Assembly (NCBI GenBank): GCA_937967775.1
Contig: CALCJH010000107.1
Coordinates: 1-8,290 of the forward strand
Length of the DNA stretch: 8,290 nucleotides
DNA from: an uncultured bacterium
Lineage (GTDB): Bacteria; Armatimonadota; UBA5829; DSUL01
Reading direction: 5' to 3'
Shown here: positions 1 to 5,562 of the stretch, piece after piece
Numbering within the stretch: the stretch's first letter is position 1
Layout: every line of letters starts with the position of its first letter
The notes under the pieces: generated by a model
Seen by the model: only the letters and a program-made list of their open reading frames with translations
Database searches by the model: none
What the model was told of the DNA's origin: nothing
Program-made: the position numbers and the translations under genes

Positions 1-125
1 CCGAAGGGATGTCCATTCCTGAGGCGGCGCGCTTCGCAGCCAGGGCGGCTGCCATCTCGGTCACGCGCGCGGGCGCGCAACCCTCTCTTCCCAGGCGCGA
101 AGAGGTGGAGAGATCAGGCAGCTGA
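1..125 (+). CDS. rbsK: Ribokinase, C-terminal end (partial)
   Basis: This is the last 40 codons of a PfkB-family sugar kinase, read in the frame that starts at base 3 and stopping at TGA 123-125. The visible tail reads ARFAARAAAISVTRAGAQPS and continues LPRREEVE. That matches the well-known C-terminus of ribokinase, where an Ala-rich helix is followed by (S/A)VTR-x-GAQPS-(L/V/I)P-x-REE(V/I). Ribokinase phosphorylates D-ribose to ribose 5-phosphate in the cytoplasm. The ATP-site anion hole and catalytic Asp lie upstream of the window. The protein ends a few residues earlier than E. coli RbsK. No gene follows on the + strand for over 1.7 kb, so this is probably the last gene of its transcript. 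A weak 6-bp hairpin (137-153) lies just after the stop but has no T tract. A related PfkB kinase is possible, but the GAQPS motif favours ribokinase. Confidence 0.85.
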   Translation, partial: EGMSIPEAARFAARAAAISVTRAGAQPSLPRREEVERSGS

Positions 126-466
126 GATTCCTTTGCCGGAAGCCTGCCTTCCGCCGTCGCGGGTTCCGGAGGTGAATGCGCCGGCTGCAGCGATCACAGC
201 GGCGACCGCGCATCGGAGCTCGGAGGCCGCGCGAGGCGCCTGCAAGGTCCTCGCTGTTGCCCGGCCCGCCCTGTTGGACTGCGCCTTGAAGCCCCGCCAT
301 CGCCCCGGCTCCTGATTCCCCGAATGAACAGTCGAAATCCTACGCAGTCTTGACAGGTCCATCCGTCTGGACGGGTGCGCCCCGGTTCTCCGGCGGAAGC
401 TTTTTTGTCCGAAATCTATGCGCCTCTGCCTCGGTGCTGCCGTTCTTGAAACCATGGAAAAGAAAT
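126..466. other. Stretch without a convincing gene
   Basis: Between the ribokinase stop and the hairpin at 467 I see no supported gene. Open frames exist on both strands, the longest being a - strand frame of 113 codons at 114-455. Its product is a low-complexity mix of Arg, Ala, Ser and Gly with no recognisable domain, and it overlaps the ribokinase stop. A 6-bp inverted repeat (cggaag 137-142, cttccg 148-153) could be a weak 3' end for the ribokinase transcript. TTGACA at 350-355 (+) has no matching -10 box at normal spacing and no gene behind it. Confidence 0.5.
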
Positions 467-496
467 CTCCCCGGCCGGTCTGGACCAGCCGGGGAG
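467..496 (-). terminator. GC hairpin with T-rich tail on the - strand
   Basis: The arms ctccccggc (467-475) and gccggggag (488-496) are a perfect 9-bp inverted repeat. They extend inward past one mismatch by two more pairs, leaving a 6-base loop. Read on the - strand, the 3' arm runs straight into ATTTCTTTTCC, a T-rich tail typical of an intrinsic terminator. On the + strand no T tract follows. It would stop any - strand transcript that escapes the ferredoxin terminator, or one started at the promoter-like site 523-552. Alternatively the GGGGAG in the 3' arm could be a masked ribosome binding site 11 bases before the ATG at 453-455. I prefer the terminator reading. Confidence 0.5.
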
Positions 497-522
497 CGAA
501 TGGAGGGTGGGAAGCTGAGGCT

Positions 523-552
523 ATTATAACGCTTCTTTCAAGCTCCCTGCAA
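523..552 (-). promoter_or_regulatory. sigma70-like promoter, - strand, no clear gene
   Basis: On the - strand, TTGCAG (complement of 547-552) is followed after 18 bases by TATAAT (complement of 523-528), with a perfect -10 box and 4/6 match at -35. The surrounding 520-590 stretch is unusually A/T-rich for this window. Transcription would start near 516 and run leftward into the hairpin at 467-496, giving a transcript of only about 50-60 bases, or antisense RNA to the ribokinase 3' end if it reads through. A chance match in A/T-rich DNA is a real alternative. Confidence 0.35.
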
Positions 553-627
553 TATGGCGGCAGAAAAAATCACAACTTTTTATAGATACTACAACGCCGC
601 GGTGGCCGAGGAACCCGGAACGCACAA

Positions 628-657
628 AGCCCCGCGGCGCTTCCGCGCAACGGGGCT
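628..657 (-). terminator. Intrinsic terminator of the ferredoxin gene
   Basis: The arms agccccg (628-634) and cggggct (651-657) form a perfect 7-bp stem with further G/C pairing inside (gcgg 634-637 with ccgc 643-646 as an alternative). On the - strand the stem ends in GGGGCTTTGTGCG, a short T-rich tail. It begins 36 bases beyond the ferredoxin stop codon, the usual place for an intrinsic terminator. Confidence 0.6.
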
Positions 658-693
658 CACATCAGATCACGCCTTCCCGGCAGACCCGGAGGC

Positions 694-942
694 TTACTCT
701 CTGTTCTTGAAATAATCCGCGTTGATCTGGATGTACTGCTGCAGCTCTTCCGGGACGTTGTAGTCCGGGAAGATGGCGGAGACAGGACACACCGGCTCGC
801 ATGCCCCGCAGTCAATGCAAGTTTCCGGGTCAATGTAGAGCTGCGGATCCTCGTCCGTCCCGTGGATACAGTCCACCGGGCATGCTTCCACGCACGACTT
901 GTCTTTGGTGCCCAGGCACGCCTCTGTTATCACGTACGCCAT
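694..942 (-). CDS. fdxA: 7Fe (3Fe-4S/4Fe-4S) ferredoxin
   Basis: This 82-residue soluble ferredoxin is a cytoplasmic low-potential electron carrier. The cysteine layout is C9-x7-C17-x3-C21-P, then C42-x2-C45-x2-C48-x3-C52-P. By family knowledge C9, C17 and C52 hold a [3Fe-4S] cluster, and C21, C42, C45 and C48 hold a [4Fe-4S] cluster. Residue 12, where an 8Fe ferredoxin would have its extra Cys, is Thr, so the 7Fe type is favoured. C25 is an additional cysteine also common in this family. The acidic C-terminal tail (VPEELQQYIQINADYFKN) is typical of FdxA proteins, and the length is normal. The ATG start is preceded by GGGGAG (957-962, complement), 14 bases away, a rather long spacing. The gene has its own promoter (1041-1070) and terminator (628-657). 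It lies 143 bases downstream of the thioredoxin gene on the same strand. The siroheme reductase in this window is a plausible partner, because the two promoters share a 13-bp block; this is inference. Confidence 0.93.
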   Translation of the reverse strand: MAYVITEACLGTKDKSCVEACPVDCIHGTDEDPQLYIDPETCIDCGACEPVCPVSAIFPDYNVPEELQQYIQINADYFKNRE

Positions 943-970
943 AGCGCTCTTGTCGTCTCCCCTGAAAGCC

Positions 971-991
971 GCGGCGGATCCCCTCCGCCGC
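971..991 (-). promoter_or_regulatory. Hairpin in the ferredoxin leader
   Basis: A perfect 8-bp inverted repeat (gcggcgga 971-978, tccgccgc 984-991) with a 5-base loop sits in the 5' leader of the ferredoxin mRNA, between the promoter and the ribosome binding site. No T tract follows in the direction of transcription, so it is not a terminator. It may stabilise the message or affect initiation. G/C-rich repeats of this size also arise by chance in GC-rich DNA. Confidence 0.35.
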
Positions 992-1040
992 CCCTTTTGC
1001 GGTTGCGAACAGTTGGCAATGCGCGACTGTCCGCAAAGGG

Positions 1041-1070
1041 ATATTAGCCAGCCGTCCCTGCGCCTGTCAA
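1041..1070 (-). promoter_or_regulatory. sigma70-type promoter of the ferredoxin gene
   Basis: On the - strand, TTGACA (complement of 1065-1070) is followed after 18 bases by TAATAT (complement of 1041-1046). This gives a perfect -35 box and a good -10 box. Predicted start is near 1034, with a leader of about 90 bases. The -35 region is part of a 13-bp block (1060-1072) repeated exactly at the siroheme reductase promoter (7248-7260). Confidence 0.65.
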
Positions 1071-1085
1071 CATCAGCCGGTTGCG

Positions 1086-1652
1086 TCAGCCCTCCGCCAG
1101 GAGGGCATCCACGTCCGACCGGAAGACGCTCCCGGACACTTTCCCCACATACTTCTTGGCGATCCGGCCTTCACGGTCCAGAAGATAGGTGGTGGGAATC
1201 GGAATTTCGTTGATCTGGAAGGATGTCTCGGAGTCACCGGAAGGCATCAGAATGGGATACGGGATGGCGTATTCCCGCACAAAACGGCGAACCACCTCCG
1301 GGCCTTCTGTATCCAGGGACACACCGACGACCACCACGCCCTTCGACTCATAGTCTTTCGCCAGCGCCACCAGGTCCGGCGTCTCGGCCCGGCAAGGGGG
1401 GCACCACGTCGCAAAGAGATTCACAAGGACCACCTTGCCGCGGTGGTCGGAGAGGTCAAAACGGCCTCCGTCAAGATCATTCATGACAAGCCGCGTGTCC
1501 CCCGACCTTGAGCCGGCGTCTGCCACGCCCTCGGAGGCTTGCTGCATCCTTCCGACCGCCGCATAGACCACCACGCCCACGGCGACCAGCAGGGCCGGCA
1601 CAAGCCAACCCGGCAAGCGCCTCTCCCCGGGACCCGTTCGCTGTCCTTCCAT
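1086..1652 (-). CDS. Membrane-anchored TlpA/ResA-like thioredoxin
   Basis: This 188-residue protein has a short basic N-terminus, one membrane segment (about residues 15-36, GWLVPALLVAVGVVVYAAVG) that acts as signal anchor, a linker, and then a thioredoxin-fold domain from about residue 50. The redox-active motif is W83-C84-P85-P86-C87, preceded by GKVVLVNLFAT, the usual TlpA/ResA/AhpC-TSA setting. The cis-proline is P153 in IPIPTTYLLD. By family knowledge such proteins face the outside of the cytoplasmic membrane and reduce disulfides, often in cytochrome c maturation or as general thiol-disulfide oxidoreductases. No CcmC, CcdA or cytochrome gene is present to identify the target. The ATG has a good ribosome site, GGGGAG (complement 1661-1666), 8 bases upstream. 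The ferredoxin gene follows on the same strand after 143 bases with its own promoter; read-through is possible. The gene is divergent from the GH116 gene. No clear promoter for it was found in the 216-base gap. Confidence 0.88.
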   Translation of the reverse strand: MEGQRTGPGERRLPGWLVPALLVAVGVVVYAAVGRMQQASEGVADAGSRSGDTRLVMNDLDGGRFDLSDHRGKVVLVNLFATWCPPCRAETPDLVALAKDYESKGVVVVGVSLDTEGPEVVRRFVREYAIPYPILMPSGDSETSFQINEIPIPTTYLLDREGRIAKKYVGKVSGSVFRSDVDALLAEG

Positions 1653-1868
1653 AACCTGCTCTCCCCTTTTGCTAAACCAAAAGGCCGTTGCCAGACGTGC
1701 CGGCCATTGGCTCGCCCGCTATTGCCAGAAACGCCGCAGCGGGCCCCTGCAGTTCCCGGCCCGACTGCGCTGCGCAGATCACGAAGGATGCGCGGCCTCC
1801 CGATGCGCAACTCTCCCTTGCAGACGCGAGGAGCATCCAGCTTCTCCGCCCGGGAGCATACAAGGCAG
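1653..1868. other. Divergent gap between the thioredoxin and GH116 genes
   Basis: This 216-base gap should hold promoters for both directions, but I see no good sigma70 pair on either strand. Visible elements are the thioredoxin ribosome site (1661-1666), a perfect 7-bp inverted repeat ccttttg/caaaagg (1665-1671, 1678-1684) next to it, and two copies of TTGCCAGA at 1688-1695 and 1722-1729. The copies are 34 bp apart, about three helical turns, so they could be operator half-sites. In-frame ATGs at 1788 and 1803 would extend the GH116 protein into this gap. Confidence 0.4.
1665..1684 (-). repeat. Inverted repeat just upstream of the thioredoxin start
   Basis: The arms ccttttg (1665-1671) and caaaagg (1678-1684) are a perfect 7-bp inverted repeat with a 6-base loop (ctaaac). 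In the thioredoxin mRNA this hairpin would sit directly against the ribosome binding site, whose GGGGAG overlaps it by two bases. It could modulate initiation or be a protein-binding site. The function is unknown. Confidence 0.4.
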
Positions 1869-4484
1869 ATGGCACGCCTGACTCAGACGATATCGCACAT
1901 ATCCGGCATCCCGCTGGGAGGCATAGGAGCCGGGTCGGTGGAGATCCGGCCGGACGGTCTCTTCCACGACTGGCTGATCTTCAACGCGGGGCGCTGGTCG
2001 CCCGGATCGCCCGGCCCGGAGCCCCCCCCGCTTGCGCCGGAGGATCTGGTCTTCCTGGTGCGTACGAGAACCGGCGAGGACTCGCCGTGCGTGAGGTATC
2101 TTGCTCTTCGGGCGCAGCTGCATGAGCTATATTCATTTTCCTGGCTGAGGTGCGTCGAGGGCATCGAGTATGACGGCATGTTTCCGGCGGCGCGTCTGGT
2201 CTATCTTGACGAAGCGCTGCCGGTACGCCTGAGCGCGACGGTCTTCTCTCCCTTCATTCCCGGCGACAGTGAGGCATCCGGGACTCCTGGTTTCATCGTG
2301 GAGTTCCATATCGAAAACCCTGCCGGGGATGAGGTGGAGGTCGCTTTGCTCGGAACTCTGCGCAATCCCGTAGGGGCCGGTCAGGCAGGCCGTTGCCCTC
2401 TGAACACGGTGGAAACTGCGGACGCCAGCGCAATCATCCGCCTTGGCGCGGAAGGGCTGGAGGAGAACCACCCCACCACCGGCTCTATGGCCTTCGGCGT
2501 CAACGGCGGGGAGGTCAGCTTCATCAGTGGATCCTTCAGCATCGAGCGCCCCGGTCTGGTCTACTACGGCGGAAGCCGCTACGGGATGAAGGTCTATTCC
2601 AACCTTTTCTGGTTCCGCGATCACGGAAGTCTGCCGGACCTCAGCCCATCGTCGCCACCGTCCCTCCCGGATGGATTCGACCCGGCCACCCTGCCAGACC
2701 CGGAGGCGCACGCAGAGTTCTCGCACCTGGTCCGCCACTCCGCCTTCCACAACCAGTATCACACCCTGCTTCACGCGCAGCCTGCGCTCTCGCGCGATGT
2801 GGGTCTGCAGAGGGAGTTCCTGGCGGATGCTGTGCGCAATCTGCAGGAGATCCAGACACGGGGAGGCGCCTGGGGCGACGCATATCTCTGCTCGCAGCAT
2901 CATCTTCCTCCCGGAGCATCCGCATCCTGCGCTTTCGCGGTGGCGTGGCACTTCCCCAACCACATCAGTCCCACGGGCGAGCGGCTGGGGCACCGCTACG
3001 AGAAGCGCTTCTCCTGTTCCACAGAGGTGGCGCGTCATCTGCTGGAGCGCCGGGACGATCTGAAACGGCGCTCCTTTGTGCTCCCCGGCGCGCTGCTCGA
3101 AAGCAGCCTTCCCCGGGAGATGACCGAGGCCGCCCTTGCGCAGTTGAGCACACTGACGAAGTGCACCTGGTGGACACGCGAGGGACGCTTCGGAGTCTGG
3201 GAGGGACTCGGCTGCTGCGGGTTCCACACCATGGACATCTCCTATCAGGGCTCCTTTCCCCTGATCGCCCTGTTTCCGGACCTGCAGAAGGAGCAGATGA
3301 CACACGGGGCGCGTTTCCAGCGCCAGGACGGCCGGATCCCCCATATGTTCACCCCGGACTTCAGCGCGGTGGACGATCAGTTCGAGCGCGTGGACATGAA
3401 TCCGCAGTTCGTGATGCTTGTGGCACGGGACTACCTCTGGACGGGGGATTGCGATTACCTCCGCACTCTCTGGCCCGCCATCGTCCGCGCCATGGAGAGT
3501 ACCGCCGCTCTGGATTCCGACGGAGACGGGCTGCCGGACACGGACACCCGCCGCAACACCTACGACGTCTGGGACTTCCAGGGCTGCCCATCCTATATCT
3601 CCAGCCTGTGGCTGGGAGCGCTGGCTGCAGCGGAGCGTCTGGCGCGCGAAATGGGGGAGGACGAGCTTGCCGGGTATTACCGGCAGACGCTGGAAAGGGG
3701 GCTGGCGTCGTTCAAAGAAAAACTCTGGAACGGCCAGTATTACGTTCTCTGGCGCGATTCCCGCACCGGCGAGGCGGACGAGTGCTGTATGAGCGATCAG
3801 GTGAGCGCGGAGTGGTTCTTCGCATCCTGCGGGTGGGACCTGCTGTTGCCGGAGGATCGCATCCGTTCCGCGATGAGCGCCATACTAACGCACAACTTCC
3901 GTCCGGACCGCGGACTTATCAATGCCAGTTATCCCCCTGGCGTGCCGCACCGGATGGCGACATCGGGCAACCTGCAGCAGGAAGCTACCTGGACGGGCAT
4001 CGAGTACACCGTGGCGGCCCTCCTTATACATCTGGGGATGCTGGAGGAAGCGCTGGATGTGACGCGGGACATCCACCTCCGTTACGAGCGCACCGGGCGA
4101 TTCTGGAACCACGTGGAGTGCGGAGAGCACTACTACCGCGCAATGTCCTCATGGACGCTGCTCCTGACGGCAAGTGGCTTCTTCCGGGATGCTTCCGCGG
4201 GAGAGATCGGCTTCCGGCCACGCTTTGCGGAGCGGCCGTTCCGTTGTCCTTTCGCGGTTGCCGGAACCGTGGGCAGCTACACGGAGAACGCTGCTGGTGG
4301 GGAGATCGAGCTGTGGGAGGGGACTCTGGAAGTCCGGCGGCTCCGTCTGCCGCATCTGGCCGCCATCAGCCGGGTGGAGTTGAACGGGTCCGCGCTGAAG
4401 TTCCAGAGGACTCCCGGGGGAGCGCTCGACATCGGCGGCGGCGTGACGCTTCGGCCCGGCGACCGGCTCACGGTCAGCCTCTGA
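1869..4484 (+). CDS. GH116 beta-glucosidase/beta-xylosidase (GBA2-like)
   Basis: This 871-residue glycoside hydrolase of family GH116 belongs to the family of human GBA2 and the bacterial and archaeal beta-glucosidases/xylosidases. It opens with the family signature GIPLGGIGAGSVEI-PDG near residue 14, the start of the beta-sandwich N-terminal domain (to about residue 350). The (alpha/alpha)6 catalytic domain follows. By comparison with characterised members, the likely nucleophile is E445 in FGVWEGLGCCGFHTMDISYQG, and the likely acid/base is D566 in DGDGLPDTDTRRNTYDVWDF. A short beta-rich tail ends the protein. There is no signal peptide, so it probably acts in the cytoplasm on imported beta-glucosides or xylosides. 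Substrate cannot be read from sequence. I chose ATG 1869 because homology begins soon after and GGAG/AAGG lie upstream; in-frame ATGs at 1803 and 1788 would add 22 or 27 residues with no family similarity. A run of eight C (2022-2029) encodes part of a Pro stretch, and the frame is intact on both sides. The oxidoreductase gene follows after 13 bases. Confidence 0.9.
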   Translation: MARLTQTISHISGIPLGGIGAGSVEIRPDGLFHDWLIFNAGRWSPGSPGPEPPPLAPEDLVFLVRTRTGEDSPCVRYLALRAQLHELYSFSWLRCVEGIEYDGMFPAARLVYLDEALPVRLSATVFSPFIPGDSEASGTPGFIVEFHIENPAGDEVEVALLGTLRNPVGAGQAGRCPLNTVETADASAIIRLGAEGLEENHPTTGSMAFGVNGGEVSFISGSFSIERPGLVYYGGSRYGMKVYSNLFWFRDHGSLPDLSPSSPPSLPDGFDPATLPDPEAHAEFSHLVRHSAFHNQYHTLLHAQPALSRDVGLQREFLADAVRNLQEIQTRGGAWGDAYLCSQHHLPPGASASCAFAVAWHFPNHISPTGERLGHRYEKRFSCSTEVARHLLERRDDLKRRSFVLPGALLESSLPREMTEAALAQLSTLTKCTWWTREGRFGVWEGLGCCGFHTMDISYQGSFPLIALFPDLQKEQMTHGARFQRQDGRIPHMFTPDFSAVDDQFERVDMNPQFVMLVARDYLWTGDCDYLRTLWPAIVRAMESTAALDSDGDGLPDTDTRRNTYDVWDFQGCPSYISSLWLGALAAAERLAREMGEDELAGYYRQTLERGLASFKEKLWNGQYYVLWRDSRTGEADECCMSDQVSAEWFFASCGWDLLLPEDRIRSAMSAILTHNFRPDRGLINASYPPGVPHRMATSGNLQQEATWTGIEYTVAALLIHLGMLEEALDVTRDIHLRYERTGRFWNHVECGEHYYRAMSSWTLLLTASGFFRDASAGEIGFRPRFAERPFRCPFAVAGTVGSYTENAAGGEIELWEGTLEVRRLRLPHLAAISRVELNGSALKFQRTPGGALDIGGGVTLRPGDRLTVSL

Positions 4485-4486
4485 GA

Positions 4487-4492
4487 AGAAGG
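4487..4492 (+). promoter_or_regulatory. Ribosome binding site deciding a TTG start
   Basis: AGAAGG at 4487-4492 lies 5 bases before TTG 4498-4500, normal spacing. The alternative GTG start at 4492-4494 overlaps this site, so TTG is preferred for the downstream oxidoreductase. Confidence 0.55.
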
Positions 4493-4497
4493 TGCCC

Positions 4498-5562
4498 TTG
4501 AACAGCAGACTCAGGATCGGCATCCTTTCATTTGCGCACGGGCACGTGAACGCCTACGCGCAACAGATCCTCACATTCGAGGATGCGGAGGTGGTGGCGT
4601 GCTGGGACGATGACGTCCAGAGGGGGCAAGCTCAGGCTCAGGCGTTCGGCATCCCCTTCGTTCCGCATCTGGAGGATATCCTTTCGCGGCGCGATCTGGA
4701 TTGCCTGATCATCGCCAGCGAGACCGTCAAGCACGGTGAGCTGGCTGTCGCCGCCGTGGAAGCCGGGCACAACGTGCTGCTGCAGAAGCCGATGGCGCTG
4801 ACGCTGGAGGAATGCGACCGCATCATCAGGGCGGTGGAGAACAGGGGCGTCTGGTTCAGCCTGGCCTTTCAGATGCGCTGCGACCCGGCCAATATCCGGA
4901 TGAGGGAGATCGTCCACTCAGGGACGCTGGGAAAGATCGGGACCATCCGGCGGCGCCACTGCATAGGGGTGCTCTTCGACCGGGCGTTCTGCGAGGGCCC
5001 CACGCGCTGGCACCTCTCTGCACAAGCCAATCGCGGGATGTTCTTCGACGACGCCATCCACCCGATGGACTGGCTCTTCTGGACGGTGGGAGAGAAACCG
5101 GTCTCGGTGATGGCGGAGATCGGGAACATCTTGACGGACATCGCTCCGGACGACACAGGCTGCGCGCTGTTCCGCTTCCGGGACGGCCTGCTGGCGGATA
5201 TCTACAACTCCAGCGTCACCCGCGCCGCAGAGAACACCACGGAGATCTACGGCGAGAAGGGCGTCATCATCCAGAATCACGGAGACGGACCGTCCAATGC
5301 CATTCTGCCTCCCTGCCCCGTGGCGGTGAAGATGTTCCTGGCCGACGAACCCTCGAAAGGCTGGCAGGATCTGGGCATCCCTGTGCCTGCAGGACACGGG
5401 GAGCGCATATCAGCTGTGGCGAGGGCGTTTGTGGACGCGTTCCGGCGCGGCGAGCCCATCTGTTCCGCCCGGGACGGACGCGTCTCCGTGGAGATGTGCC
5501 TGGCAGCCTACGAATCGGCCGCCAGCGGCCGGCGCGTGGCCATCGGTCAGGATCCGGCCTGA
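4498..5562 (+). CDS. Gfo/Idh/MocA-family NAD(P)-dependent oxidoreductase
   Basis: With the TTG start this is 354 residues, the usual family length; a GTG start at 4492 would add two. The N-terminal half is a Rossmann domain starting RIGILSFAHGHVNAYAQ. The canonical GxGxxG is replaced by G-I-L-S-F-A-H-G-H, a form I associate with uncharacterised sugar-dehydrogenase-like members. The catalytic Lys is K97 in LLQKPMAL, where most members have EKP; the Glu is Gln here. The second half is the alpha/beta substrate domain, with the active-site Asp/His pair in FFDDAIHPMDW (D184 or D185, H188). Such enzymes oxidise, reduce or epimerise sugars, inositols or related polyols in the cytoplasm. The exact substrate is unknown. 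The gene is almost certainly co-transcribed with the GH116 gene 13 bases upstream, suggesting it acts on the released sugar or a derivative. Its last 16 bases overlap the 3' end of the opposite-strand reductase gene. Confidence 0.88.
   Translation: MNSRLRIGILSFAHGHVNAYAQQILTFEDAEVVACWDDDVQRGQAQAQAFGIPFVPHLEDILSRRDLDCLIIASETVKHGELAVAAVEAGHNVLLQKPMALTLEECDRIIRAVENRGVWFSLAFQMRCDPANIRMREIVHSGTLGKIGTIRRRHCIGVLFDRAFCEGPTRWHLSAQANRGMFFDDAIHPMDWLFWTVGEKPVSVMAEIGNILTDIAPDDTGCALFRFRDGLLADIYNSSVTRAAENTTEIYGEKGVIIQNHGDGPSNAILPPCPVAVKMFLADEPSKGWQDLGIPVPAGHGERISAVARAFVDAFRRGEPICSARDGRVSVEMCLAAYESAASGRRVAIGQDPA

Noticed and set aside
137..153. 6-bp inverted repeat after the ribokinase stop as an intrinsic terminator
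   Set aside because: The stem is short and no T tract follows.
350..355. TTGACA on the + strand
   Set aside because: No -10 box at 16-19 bp spacing and no downstream + strand gene.
114..455. 113-codon frame on the - strand with an ATG and an upstream GGGGAG
   Set aside because: Its composition is Arg/Ala/Ser/Gly-rich with no domain, it overlaps the ribokinase stop, and its ribosome site lies in a terminator-like stem. Kept only as a possibility in the findings.
2133..3344. 403-codon open frame on the - strand
   Set aside because: It lies entirely opposite the GH116 catalytic gene, whose motifs are unmistakable, and its product has no recognisable domain.
2393..4501. 702-codon open frame on the + strand
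   Set aside because: It is a shifted-frame shadow of the GH116 gene, produced by GC-rich codons; its product is Arg/Gly/Pro-rich without motifs.
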